DNA of 64,000 nt, from positions 82,952 through 146,951 of the forward strand of contig JAPLDQ010000045.1 in assembly GCA_026391675.1 (NCBI GenBank), given 5' to 3'. Within the stretch, counting starts at the first letter, position 1, and each line of letters begins with the position of its first letter. This document shows positions 52,729 through 61,476 of the stretch, in pieces. The translations under genes were made by a program, and so were the position numbers. The notes below the pieces were generated by a model. The model was given only the letters and a program-made list of their open reading frames with translations, searched no databases and had not been told where the DNA came from. Origin of the DNA: Bacteroidota bacterium. Its GTDB lineage: Bacteria; Bacteroidota; Bacteroidia; Bacteroidales; JACABE01.

Positions 52729-54060
52729 TTATTGTTTTACCACTTTTAATGTTTGAACATTATGTTTATCATTTAACTTAACGAAGTTAATTCCTTTTGT
52801 AAAATGACTGGTATTGATGATACAATTTTCAACATTTGAAAAATTCTGTTCTATTTGCAATTTACCTTCAATAGTGTAAACGGAAATCATAATATCTTTT
52901 CTCTCATTTAATTTAATAAACATTTCATCTGTAACTGGATTTGGATAAATTTTCGCAAAATCATTTTTAGCATTAACATCATCAATGCCTACATAGTATG
53001 AATATTTTGCCGCATTTAAAACATTTTTTTGATTGCTGGTATTTTTCTCAAAAACATAAGCTAAGACCTCTAATTTACCAGCATTCCAAGTTGCAGGAAT
53101 AGTTATGGTATCCTGATGGGTATAATTGGAATTTACTACTGGACTGGCCGGAATAAATCCATTGATACCATTTATCCCTCCTAACATTGCTCTTACAACA
53201 TGATTATGAGTATAAGGATTTGTTGCATTGGTTTGGGTACCTATGATCCCACTTTCAAGTACATATAAATTCAAATAAAAATCACCTGTTAATGCATATT
53301 TAAAGTTAATACTTGAATTAATAGTAAGCAGTCTTGTCGTGGCGTTGTAAACAGGTGTAAATTGTAAATCAACCGGTGAAATGCCTATTCTACTGTTAAC
53401 TTCAGCTTCCCAGGCATCATATTGGGTATTATTAGCATAATTACCCATTTCACCTAAATTTATCAATGCTTTAGGAGTTCCTCCTATTCCCAGAGATTGG
53501 ATATAATTAGTCCCATTAGTAAAGGAATAAATATCGCTTAAGTGAAAAGCTGCTGCAACGGCATTGAGATTGTTTGCAATACTATTTATAACTGTATTTG
53601 CCGGTGGACAATATTGACAGGAAGTAGCTGTAATTTCTTCAATTAATACTTTGTTATTAACATAATCCGATAATACAATAATATCCTTTTTTATGGTATC
53701 ATTTGAATGATTATTATCATAATTATAGGCACCTGAAACCCAAATTTTAAATTTATGACTTCCTGCACTGACAATGTTTAGCTGAGTTGTAGATGTAACA
53801 TCAAAATAATAGCCTGTCATTAATCCGTTTCCTCCTATCAGGACTAATTGAGAATTAACTATACCATTATCCAATTGCCAATTTATATCACAATAAGTGA
53901 TAGCAGAAGTGGTATTGTTTAATATTCTAACTTTAACTGGATAAGTTGTATTTGCTTTAATATAAGTGTTTAAACTTAAGTTGACAAGATATGCATCAGA
54001 TGCAAACACATAGTTAGCTAAAAAAGCTATTGCGAAAAAGGTAATAATTTTTGTTTTCAT
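52729..54060 (-). CDS. Omp28-like exported protein with T9SS sorting domain
   Basis: 443 residues. Signal peptide at 1-20 (ending VFA), an Ig-like domain at about 25-130, then an Omp28/thioredoxin-like domain at about 138-340 starting VLIEEITATSCQYCPPANTV, with a CxxC pair (CQYC), and a second beta domain. The last 80 residues are a type A T9SS C-terminal sorting domain: NDFAKIYPNPVTDEMFIKLN, then SVYTIEGKLQ and FTKGINFVKL. The protein should be delivered through the outer membrane by the type IX system. It follows the TIR-STAND gene on the same strand after 48 bases, but their functions look unrelated. Confidence 0.9.
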   Translation of the reverse strand: MKTKIITFFAIAFLANYVFASDAYLVNLSLNTYIKANTTYPVKVRILNNTTSAITYCDINWQLDNGIVNSQLVLIGGNGLMTGYYFDVTSTTQLNIVSAGSHKFKIWVSGAYNYDNNHSNDTIKKDIIVLSDYVNNKVLIEEITATSCQYCPPANTVINSIANNLNAVAAAFHLSDIYSFTNGTNYIQSLGIGGTPKALINLGEMGNYANNTQYDAWEAEVNSRIGISPVDLQFTPVYNATTRLLTINSSINFKYALTGDFYLNLYVLESGIIGTQTNATNPYTHNHVVRAMLGGINGINGFIPASPVVNSNYTHQDTITIPATWNAGKLEVLAYVFEKNTSNQKNVLNAAKYSYYVGIDDVNAKNDFAKIYPNPVTDEMFIKLNERKDIMISVYTIEGKLQIEQNFSNVENCIINTSHFTKGINFVKLNDKHNVQTLKVVKQ

Positions 54061-54108
54061 CGTTTTAAATTTTAATTCTAATTAATTGAATTTTAGTAAT
54101 ATGGCTAT

Positions 54109-56655
54109 TTATATATTCCTTAAAATATTTAAACAATACTTTTCAACCTCCTTTTCAGCTATTTCAGCAATAGTAATCAAAGAAGGATTAACTTCAATAA
54201 TTGACTTTATTTTTTTGTCAATTGTTATTGATTTAATAGGTGAAAATTTATTCCAAATATAAAATGCTTGCCTGTAAAACCATAATGCAGTATCTATTTG
54301 ATTATTTAAAATCATACATTCAGCATACCATAAATATGCATAACCCTTATTCATAGGATCTTTCAATTTTTGCAATGATTTTTTATAACAAATTAAAGCA
54401 TCACTAATATTTCCATTGTAATGCAGACATCTTCCAACATTTCCATAAGTTTCACCTGAAATAAAATTATCATCCTTTTCTAATATTAATTTGTTGATAT
54501 CTTTCCCGTTTAAAAATATTTCAAGTGCTTTTGAAATATTATCTTTATGTTTTGTATCCCTCAATGATAATGCAAGTGTATGCCTAAGATCTAATCCGCT
54601 TTTTGAATTACTTTGTTCTTCTAATATGATTCCTTCTTCTAGTAGCTCAATCGCTTCATTAAATTTATTCTGAAACCAGTAAAAATGTCCTTTGGTTTTA
54701 CAATAACGAATATAATTAATCCCTTTACTTGTTATTAACTTCTCATATTTTGTTAAAAATGCTGATGCCTCATCAAATTTCCCAAATTCAGTTAACGTGT
54801 CAACAAATTTTGTAAATTGTGAATTAAAATAGCTATATTCTTCGTTTAACGCAGTCCGCCAATCAATATTTACAAAAACCAGATTTGCAACTCGTATATA
54901 TTCTTCAACATATCCTGCTTCACAAATTGAAACACAAACTTCTTCTAATGCAACGAGTGCTGATTTATAATCATCTTTATTTACTGCTAATTCAATTTTA
55001 GCTGTCCAATTCTCAAAAAAGTTAAGGGGTTGCTCAGAATTTAATTTAGGTTTTAATACTAAAATTACATTATCATAGAAATTAAAAAATAATGATATAA
55101 ATTTTGATCGTTCAACTCTTCCAAAATTCTGAATCACAAATTCTTTTACTAATGGATGTAACTCAAATGTATCTTGTTCATCAAGCATTGATTTTATTAC
55201 AATAAGATTTAATTGTTTTAGAGCTTTAAATGCTTTTGAAAATTGATTATAATTTAGTTCTGAACTTAATATTTTACTTAAATTCTCCTGATTTTCAGCT
55301 CTAACAATTTCTGCAAAAGCCATTAATAAGGTTTTTTGTTTTTCATTTAGACTATTCCAAATAGCACCTAAAATTTTTTTTGATAGAATTGAAGAAAGCG
55401 AATCTTCTTGAAAATTTGAATTGGGCAATATCCCTTGAATAAATTTTTCCGCAACATCTAAACCCCTTCTCGCTTGTGCGGCAATTAGATTTAACCATAA
55501 AAGATGTCCTCTTGTCAGTGTATAAGATTTTTCAGCAAGTAATATTACATCCTCATTTTTTAATGATAAGTCATAATCTGAAAATAAATCTTTTGTTTCT
55601 TCGAGAGAAAGTCCTTGAAGATTTATAGTTAATAATTCAGTATCTATATCGTTTATTGATGTTCTGCAAGTAAAAATAAATTTTGAACAATGATTCTTTG
55701 TTAATGAAGCTAAATATAATTTTTGAACAGCTCCCGTTAGTTGGAAGTTTTCAAATTCTATATAAGCATCAATATTATCAAATACAAATACAATTTTCCT
55801 ACTTCCTAATTCTTGAAATAATAAATCTATTAAATCATCAATTGATGCTTCTGAAATTTGATTTGCCATTATCCGATTATTTGTCAATCTGGAAATTATT
55901 GATATTATTTTTGTATGTATCCTGTTTTCCTTTTCTTGACAATCTCTCCAATCCCAAAACTCCCAGATTGGTTTTTTGATAGCAATTTCTTTAATATAAT
56001 GAGATGCTAATCCTGATTTTCCTTGTCCTCCAATTCCTGAAATAAACACAACTTTATGTAAATCTAAATCTATTTCATTAATTTCTTTTTGTCTACCAAC
56101 CCAGTGTAAAATATTGGGAGGTGTATCACATTCAACTTTGGCTTTATGTAAGATTTCTAAAGGTGATGGTTCAGAAGTTATTTCTTCTTTAGTAGTTTCT
56201 TTTAAATTTTTTTGATATTTGGTTATTGCAGCTTTAATTCCTTCAGTTATTGAAAAAAAAGCTTCATCTTCATCATTAAAATTTTTTACAGGTTGTGCAT
56301 TTTTTGGAAGAGCCTGTATTCTGCTAAAAGATGTTTCTTGCCAATCACATTTTCTTAAAATAATAGGTATCACAACAGCTTCACCATTATCGTGTTTTTC
56401 AACAGCTCTTTTTATTTCAATATCATAACAAAAATTAGAATTCAAGAAATCAACACTAACGAGTAGTAATATTATATGAGCATTTTCAATTTCTCCTTTT
56501 ATTTTTTTGTCCCATTCTTCACCTGCAACAATTTTTCTATCACACCAAGTCTCAATAATGTTATTCCTTTTTAATAAAGACAAATGTTTTTCTAATTTAT
56601 CTTTGTAAATTTCATCTTCATGTGAGTATGAAATAAAAATATTAATTTTTGCCAT
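54109..56655 (-). CDS. TIR-STAND-TPR defence-type protein
   Basis: 848 residues. TIR domain at 1-140 (KINIFISYSHEDE at the start; FCYDIEIKRA with Glu80 in the position of the NADase catalytic glutamate). STAND/NB-ARC NTPase at about 180-500: GIGGQGKS (207-214) as Walker A, KIVFVFDNID (287-296) as Walker B, then FIFTCRTS as sensor. A winged-helix part (about 420-520) is followed by TPR-like repeats from about 560 (IELLEEGIILEEQ, DALICYKKSLQKLKD). Bacterial proteins of this build sense a phage protein through their repeats, oligomerise, and use the TIR to destroy NAD+. Antiphage function is inferred from architecture and from the surrounding accessory genes. Confidence 0.9.
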   Translation of the reverse strand: MAKINIFISYSHEDEIYKDKLEKHLSLLKRNNIIETWCDRKIVAGEEWDKKIKGEIENAHIILLLVSVDFLNSNFCYDIEIKRAVEKHDNGEAVVIPIILRKCDWQETSFSRIQALPKNAQPVKNFNDEDEAFFSITEGIKAAITKYQKNLKETTKEEITSEPSPLEILHKAKVECDTPPNILHWVGRQKEINEIDLDLHKVVFISGIGGQGKSGLASHYIKEIAIKKPIWEFWDWRDCQEKENRIHTKIISIISRLTNNRIMANQISEASIDDLIDLLFQELGSRKIVFVFDNIDAYIEFENFQLTGAVQKLYLASLTKNHCSKFIFTCRTSINDIDTELLTINLQGLSLEETKDLFSDYDLSLKNEDVILLAEKSYTLTRGHLLWLNLIAAQARRGLDVAEKFIQGILPNSNFQEDSLSSILSKKILGAIWNSLNEKQKTLLMAFAEIVRAENQENLSKILSSELNYNQFSKAFKALKQLNLIVIKSMLDEQDTFELHPLVKEFVIQNFGRVERSKFISLFFNFYDNVILVLKPKLNSEQPLNFFENWTAKIELAVNKDDYKSALVALEEVCVSICEAGYVEEYIRVANLVFVNIDWRTALNEEYSYFNSQFTKFVDTLTEFGKFDEASAFLTKYEKLITSKGINYIRYCKTKGHFYWFQNKFNEAIELLEEGIILEEQSNSKSGLDLRHTLALSLRDTKHKDNISKALEIFLNGKDINKLILEKDDNFISGETYGNVGRCLHYNGNISDALICYKKSLQKLKDPMNKGYAYLWYAECMILNNQIDTALWFYRQAFYIWNKFSPIKSITIDKKIKSIIEVNPSLITIAEIAEKEVEKYCLNILRNI

Positions 56656-56941
56656 TCATATAATTTTAAGTATTTGTTAAATCCAATTATTAAAGTCTTT
56701 TAAGTATTAGAATTAATCCATAAAAACTCTTAAATTGAATGGCAACTAAATTAATGACAATTTAACTTTCTTAAAAAATCGACTATATAATCATTTTAAA
56801 GTATATAATTTTATTTTTAAAGTATTATTATTATAGATTAACGATTTATTTAATAAAATCTACAGATTTAATTATTAAATAGCCATAATTTACTTATTTA
56901 AAAATATATTCTAAAAACTCCTCATTCTATTGTTAATTACA

Positions 56942-56984
56942 AATATGGCAAAACCAACTCATTATTTTTATGACGTTTTGGGCA
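56942..56984. repeat. 3' boundary repeat of orphan Rhs cassette 1
   Basis: 43 bases aligned without gaps to 61394-61436: AATATgGCAAAAC, 10 variable bases, then TTTTTATGACGTTTTGGGCA (19 of 20 identical to the other copy). Each copy lies 40-50 bases downstream (minus strand) of the immunity gene of an orphan Rhs module. The rest of 56656-57032 shows no gene and is very AT-rich. Confidence 0.8.
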
Positions 56985-57032
56985 GTGGGTTATCTGCAGA
57001 CTATATTTTAATGTATTATTTTCTATTATTAT

Positions 57033-58223
57033 TCATTTATGAATTTTTCTTTCAAATTCAAAAAAGACGTTACAATTAGGTAAGTTTTTGATTATCCTTT
57101 CCTTTTCATCTTTTGTAAAATTATTACTTTCTAAATGTAACTCTTTAAGATTTATTAATTTAGAAATTTCTTTAGGCAGAACAGATAAATTATTGAAACT
57201 TAAATCTAGAATTTCTAAACTTATTAAATTACAAATTGCTTCAGGTAATAAAGTGATTTTATTTCTATATAAAGAAAAAACTTTTAAATTTTGTAGATTC
57301 TCTAAATCGTTAGAAATATTTTTAATTTTATTATTATTTAAAATTAATACTTCCACATTTTTCATAAAACGAATATTAGAAGTTATATCTTCAATTTTAT
57401 TATCACTTAAATCAACTTTTTTAAACTTTTGATTTTTAAAAAATTCATATGGAATAGTCTTAAAATCATTCTCATTAAAAATTACCTCCTCGATATTTGT
57501 TAGTTTAAAAAATGAATATTGGATATTATCAAATTTTTTATTTTTACTTAAATTTAATACTTTAAGATTTTTTAAGTTTGATATTAAACTGTCAATTCTT
57601 AGCACATTCATATTAATAATATATAACTCTTTTAAACTCTGAATATTTGATAAAGCATTATAAAACTTTGAATCAACTTTTAAGTATTTATTATTTTCTA
57701 ATATTATGGATTTTAGAGTACCCCAATTAATAAACGCATTAGGGATTTGATAGATTTTTGTATTATATATATGAATTTCAGAAAGAGAAGGAAGTAATTT
57801 AATATTTTCACAATCAAACTTGATGTCCTGATCAGCTATAGTAAGTTTATCTAATAATTTACATTTACTTATATTATAGGGGAGTGATTTTAAATTATTT
57901 CCAATTAGAGATAATTCTTTTATTTTTTCAGGGAAAAATGTTATATTAGGATTAAAATTACAATTTTCAATTTCTAATAATTCAATATTAGAATATTTTA
58001 CATCTTGTAATAAAGAAGTTATATTAATATTGCATTTATTATAACAATTTAAAAATAATTGTTTAATATCATTTTTTATAGATGAAACAGCATTTGTATC
58101 TTTATAATATAGTTCTGTTATATTTATACAATCAATATTACTATTTATACTTTTATTTTGAGCATTTAAATTTTGATTTAAAAAAATAAGAATTAACAGA
58201 AAATAAATTATTATTTTTTTCAT
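57033..58223 (-). CDS. Exported leucine-rich-repeat protein, likely immunity
   Basis: 396 residues with a signal peptide (MKKIIIYFLLILIFLNQNLN, cut near NAQ). From about 80 on it consists of leucine-rich repeats of the 'L..L.l..N.l..lP' bacterial type (KELSLIGNNLKSLPYNISKC, LEILDLSFNNLSVLPKEISK and about ten more), ending in an LRR cap. The first 80 residues have paired cysteines. It overlaps the Rhs-tip toxin gene before it by 4 bases (58220-58223), the usual toxin-immunity spacing. LRR proteins bind other proteins, so it may cover the toxin outside the cytoplasm; inferred from position. Confidence 0.8.
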   Translation of the reverse strand: MKKIIIYFLLILIFLNQNLNAQNKSINSNIDCINITELYYKDTNAVSSIKNDIKQLFLNCYNKCNINITSLLQDVKYSNIELLEIENCNFNPNITFFPEKIKELSLIGNNLKSLPYNISKCKLLDKLTIADQDIKFDCENIKLLPSLSEIHIYNTKIYQIPNAFINWGTLKSIILENNKYLKVDSKFYNALSNIQSLKELYIINMNVLRIDSLISNLKNLKVLNLSKNKKFDNIQYSFFKLTNIEEVIFNENDFKTIPYEFFKNQKFKKVDLSDNKIEDITSNIRFMKNVEVLILNNNKIKNISNDLENLQNLKVFSLYRNKITLLPEAICNLISLEILDLSFNNLSVLPKEISKLINLKELHLESNNFTKDEKERIIKNLPNCNVFFEFERKIHK

Positions 58224-59140
58224 TTCTTTGGGTTTTGTTGAGCTTTCGTTTTTTTCTCATTTTTAAAAGGTCTTATTTCTTTGCTACCTCTATTTTCATG
58301 CAACTCATTATATGCATCCCAAATAGAATGTGTAGATTCATGAACACTAAAAATATTTTTAATAAAATCTAAAGATTCATCTCCTTCAAAAGAGGTCGGG
58401 ATATCACTTTTAACATCCTCTCCTTTAGAAGCATATTTGTCTGTAAGGCTACTTGAATTTAACAAAATAGGTCCATTTACTTTTTTATCATTTATTTCTT
58501 TAATTTTATATTTTCCTGAATTAAGTTCTTTTTGCATTGCAGCATTTCTTTCTTCATCACTTAATTTTTCCCATTTTTCTCCATATATTTTCATAACATT
58601 TTTTAATAAATTGGAGGCTCCACTTGATATTGCTAATTCCCCAGATCTATAATAAGCTCTAAACCTATGTATAGGTTCTTTTTTATTTTCAATAGGATCT
58701 CCATCCGGACTAAAATAACCAGGTGTTATTGAATATGTCCCATTTGATGTTCTTTCAACTAATACTTCTTCATAAACAACGACTCTAATTAATGTTTTTG
58801 TCTTCTTCATATCATCCCAAAGTTCTCTCCCAAGTGCTGTTCGTCTAAGATCTCTTTTAAATTCTTGTAAACCTTTACTTTGAGCTATATCAATTTCTTT
58901 TCCATTAGGATCAATAAAGATTATTGGATTATTAGCACAAAAATTATAGGGGCTTAAATCAGGATATTTTGCTTGCAATGGATCTAACGCTAACCATCTT
59001 CCAATCCTCGGATCATAAATTCTTGCCCCAAAATCTAGGCTATTTCCAGTGCCTTTTATCTCATCATCTTTCTCTTGCCCATTGAATCCGAACCGACACT
59101 CGTCTGGATAGTAATTTGATATGTAATTATTTGTTATCAA
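58220..59140 (-). CDS. Orphan Rhs tip with HExxH (zincin-like) toxin domain
   Basis: 306 residues counted from a TTG; no convincing native start exists, because the frame opens directly into the Rhs core (RFGFNGQEKDDEIKGTGNS at 16-34, then DFGARIYDPRIGRWLALDPL). The YD-repeat shell is missing. After the core (about 80) comes a variable region of about 225 residues containing VHESTHSIWDAYNEL with His267-Glu268 and His271, the HExxH zinc-peptidase signature (58328-58342). A downstream Glu/His (ELHE) could be the third ligand. It looks like a stored toxin tip that could replace the tip of the complete Rhs gene by homologous exchange. Its immunity gene overlaps its 3' end. Confidence 0.75.
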   Translation of the reverse strand: MITNNYISNYYPDECRFGFNGQEKDDEIKGTGNSLDFGARIYDPRIGRWLALDPLQAKYPDLSPYNFCANNPIIFIDPNGKEIDIAQSKGLQEFKRDLRRTALGRELWDDMKKTKTLIRVVVYEEVLVERTSNGTYSITPGYFSPDGDPIENKKEPIHRFRAYYRSGELAISSGASNLLKNVMKIYGEKWEKLSDEERNAAMQKELNSGKYKIKEINDKKVNGPILLNSSSLTDKYASKGEDVKSDIPTSFEGDESLDFIKNIFSVHESTHSIWDAYNELHENRGSKEIRPFKNEKKTKAQQNPKK

Positions 59141-59169
59141 ATGATTTATGAATTTTAGTTTTATAGAAT

Positions 59170-59185
59170 GTAAAAATACTAAATA
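59170..59185. repeat. 5' boundary repeat of orphan Rhs cassette 1
   Basis: GTAAAAATACTAAATA, identical to 62763-62778 upstream of the second orphan Rhs tip; weaker similarity continues from here into the core of both genes. It may hold the shared promoter. Confidence 0.7.
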
Positions 59186-59375
59186 TTTAAATGTATGGAA
59201 ATAGTTGTTAGAGAATATAATTAATCGTAAGTATTATTACTTTTTTCGTATACATATTTAATTTTAACGTTATTTGTATGTATGCCAGCCTGTAGAAAAA
59301 TTAACGTAATTGTGGTGTTATTGGCATAATTCTGGAATCAATGCTTTTATTGAAAATCTCGTATCAAAATGATAA

Positions 59376-59633
59376 TTAAAGTAAAACTTTTTTTAATGGC
59401 ATTAGTTCTTTGTAATGTTTATCTTTTGATGAACTTTGTTTTTTAGGTTTAGAAATTTCCGGATGGTATTTCATTATTGCCAGTAAAATTAATCCAAAAG
59501 GATAAGGGAAACGTAATTTAGTGTCTATAAATTCGTCTATTTCAATTTCAATGCAAATTATAAAAAGATCAACTACTTTTTGATTTAAAGGAATAAAATT
59601 CCCATGAATATTAAAATTCGGTATAAAATTATT
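59376..59633 (-). pseudogene. Probable 5'-truncated coding remnant
   Basis: A minus-strand frame of 85 codons reads like real protein (FNIHGNFIPLNQKVVDLFII, RFPYPFGLILLAIMKYHPEI, ending KELMPLKKVLL) but has no ATG, GTG or TTG near its start; the first ATG is far inside. It begins at the end of the 59629-60174 gene. It is probably a broken last gene of that operon or the remains of an older one. Family not recognised. Confidence 0.45.
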
Positions 59634-60174
59634 TTAAAAAAGTATTTACTTCTTTTTCAAATTCTATTATAATTCCTTGATCTTTAAATAAATTAACTAA
59701 TTCCTGCTTGCTTATACTTTTTCCAACATATTTTTTTGCATAAAGGCAATTTAAATTATATTTATGCATTTTTTCTAAAATTTTAGGATAATTATCATCC
59801 ACATTGGGTACTATCATAATTCTAATCTCTTCAGTATAGTATGTAGTATCTAATTCATCATAATTAGGATACTTTTTATTTGAAGAATCAAACCACGCTT
59901 GTTTTATTTCATCATATACAAGCCCTAATTTATATGATACATCAATATTAGTACCAGCTATAGTTTTTTGGTAAATATACTTTTCCCCTGTATATCTTGT
60001 CAATTCAACATAGACTTTATTTTTTCTCTCATAAAATTCGTAACTTCTTTCATTTTTATCTTTCATATATTGAGGGAATACATGTAATAAAAATTTTAAA
60101 CAAAAATCGTCATTTGAAAATTTAAATTGCATTTTATTCTTTTCAATCAAATCCACTTCATTAATTTTAGCCAT
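59629..60174 (-). CDS. Uncharacterised protein, third gene of a small operon
   Basis: 181 residues, soluble, alpha/beta, no signal peptide. The first half has a strand-helix pattern (YEFYERKNKVYVELTRYTGE); the second half (IRIMIVPNVDDNYPKILEKM, KYVGKSISKQELVNLFKDQG) looks like a small nucleotide-binding or regulatory fold, but no motif is diagnostic. It starts 25 bases after the Cas2/SinR-like gene on the same strand and so belongs to the same operon. Confidence 0.65.
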   Translation of the reverse strand: MAKINEVDLIEKNKMQFKFSNDDFCLKFLLHVFPQYMKDKNERSYEFYERKNKVYVELTRYTGEKYIYQKTIAGTNIDVSYKLGLVYDEIKQAWFDSSNKKYPNYDELDTTYYTEEIRIMIVPNVDDNYPKILEKMHKYNLNCLYAKKYVGKSISKQELVNLFKDQGIIIEFEKEVNTFLK

Positions 60175-60199
60175 AATTTATTATTAAATTAAATCTGTC

Positions 60200-60496
60200 C
60201 TAATTTTTATACTTCATTATCCAATCCCATGCTTCTTTTGGTAACCAACCATTATGATTGTTTAAATTAAGCTCTACAACAATAAAGTGTTTATTAGTCA
60301 TATGCTGTCTTACGAAATCTGAAATATTATTAGCTGATATCTTCGAATCAACAATTAAAATGTAAGTGTTATTTAAATAATGCCACCAACTTTCAATTCC
60401 TTTGGCCGTTGTTAAAGTAGTATGAAATTGCTGATAATTAAAATTATCAATCAAGCTACTTTTATCAAAAATTAATATATATGCTTTTTTAAACAT
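60200..60496 (-). CDS. Small SinR/Cas2-like ferredoxin-fold protein
   Basis: 98 residues. AYILIFDKSSLIDNFNYQQF, then GIESWWHYLNNTYILIVDSK, ISDFVRQHM and FIVVELNLNNHNGWLPKEAW form the strand-helix pattern of small proteins labelled 'SinR family', which share the ferredoxin fold of Cas2 (Asp after strand 1; 'W.hl..t.ili' as strand 2-3). In Cas2 that fold dimerises and can cut or hold nucleic acid. The resemblance is by pattern only. Its ATG overlaps the stop of the membrane protein gene by one base (TAATG), so the two are translated together. Confidence 0.6.
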   Translation of the reverse strand: MFKKAYILIFDKSSLIDNFNYQQFHTTLTTAKGIESWWHYLNNTYILIVDSKISANNISDFVRQHMTNKHFIVVELNLNNHNGWLPKEAWDWIMKYKN

Positions 60497-60873
60497 TATT
60501 CACCTATATCTTTATTATTATCTGAATCTATTAATGAAAAAGGACTTGCGATTAAAGTAATATTTTCTGCATTAGAATTTAGTTGATTATCCTTATCACC
60601 TAACATTTCTATTGATTGCTTTTTTATTTGAAAACTTTCTGAACGCAAATAATCAGGATTATTTATTGCAAAGTATATATAAAAAATTATTCCAGTGAGT
60701 ATTAATAGACCAGTTACAGAAAACAATATTATTATCACCCAATTGGGAGATTTAAAAATTGAAGTGATGACTGCAAAAACAGAAAATAATAAAGCATATT
60801 TAAATAATTGATCAGTTATGCTTTTTATTTGTATTTTACTGACTTGATTAATAATATTAGTCCAGTTCAACAT
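60496..60873 (-). CDS. Small membrane protein, partner of the SinR/Cas2-like protein
   Basis: 125 residues from the ATG at 60873; a TTG at 60894 would add seven. Two membrane segments (about 24-42 and 46-67: LFKYALLFSVFAVITSIF and VIIILFSVTGLLILTGIIFY) are followed by a conserved-looking cytosolic tail (YFAINNPDYLRSESFQIKKQ, then IEMLGDK). This pairing of a two-segment protein with a small Cas2-like protein seems to recur in bacteria as far as I remember, without assigned function. First gene of a three-gene minus-strand operon. Confidence 0.7.
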   Translation of the reverse strand: MLNWTNIINQVSKIQIKSITDQLFKYALLFSVFAVITSIFKSPNWVIIILFSVTGLLILTGIIFYIYFAINNPDYLRSESFQIKKQSIEMLGDKDNQLNSNAENITLIASPFSLIDSDNNKDIGE

Positions 60874-60929
60874 TATTAGATTTTTATTAAACAAAATTAG
60901 TTTTTTTATTAATAATAATATAAAATTAT

Positions 60930-61157
60930 TTATTTCAATGGATGAAATCTATTTATCATTTCTCTCTGCTCTTCTAATGGAGTATATCGATATCTAACAG
61001 TTGCTGATATCCATCTGTGACCTGCCATTAATAGTACTTGTTCATTTATATCAGGGGAGGGACGATTTCTGGAATAATCTTTAATTAAAAGAAATTTATT
61101 GTATATGCGAGTTCTCAGGCTTAGAAAGCAACGGATTATATATTGAATATTAAACCC
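60930..61157 (-). pseudogene. C-terminal fragment of a tyrosine integrase
   Basis: A 75-codon minus-strand frame without a start reads FLSLRTRIYNKFLLIKDYSR, then EQVLLMAGHRWISATVRYRY and TPLEEQREMINRFHPLK. The GHRW and VRYRY parts hold the last catalytic His and the Tyr of tyrosine recombinases; the Arg and HxxR boxes are missing. It is a decayed integrase next to the 3' end of orphan Rhs cassette 2. Confidence 0.7.
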
Positions 61158-61271
61158 TTAGAAAGGGAATTGGGAATTACTGAGGAAAGCAAATCTCGGA
61201 AAAGATGTGAGCATATTAATAGTATTCGTGAGAGAAACAAATCTGAAAAGGATGTTGAAATTGAATTATAA
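61143..61271 (+). pseudogene. Possible coding remnant, plus strand
   Basis: The frame reads LNIKPLERELGITEESKSRK, then RCEHINSIRERNKSEKDVEI and EL before a stop. Its charged, helical character is unlike random AT-rich sequence, but only 42 codons remain and there is no good start. Family unknown. It overlaps the integrase fragment on the other strand by 15 bases. Confidence 0.3.
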
Positions 61272-61294
61272 CTAATTCCAAACCACTTCTTACA

Positions 61295-61335
61295 AAAAAA
61301 GCATCAGTAATTTTTATGATTGCCAATGCTTTTTT
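61295..61335. terminator. Bidirectional terminator-like hairpin
   Basis: AAAAAAGCAT (61295-61304) pairs with ATGCTTTTTT (61326-61335); U-tracts would form on either strand. It separates the gene remnants from orphan Rhs cassette 2. Confidence 0.7.
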
Positions 61336-61393
61336 CTTAAAAGAAACCTTTTAAATTTCTTTTTTCAAAACCACTTATTCCGTTTTATTTACC

Positions 61394-61436
61394 AATATTG
61401 CAAAACTATTATTTTGTTTTTATGTCGTTTTGGGCA
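61394..61436. repeat. 3' boundary repeat of orphan Rhs cassette 2
   Basis: Same 43-base block as 56942-56984 (AATATTGCAAAAC, 10 variable bases, TTTTTATGTCGTTTTGGGCA), here 41 bases past the stop of the immunity candidate. Confidence 0.8.
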
Positions 61437-61476
61437 AAGGAATACTTTATAAATAATTTCTACCGTTGTAATTAGT

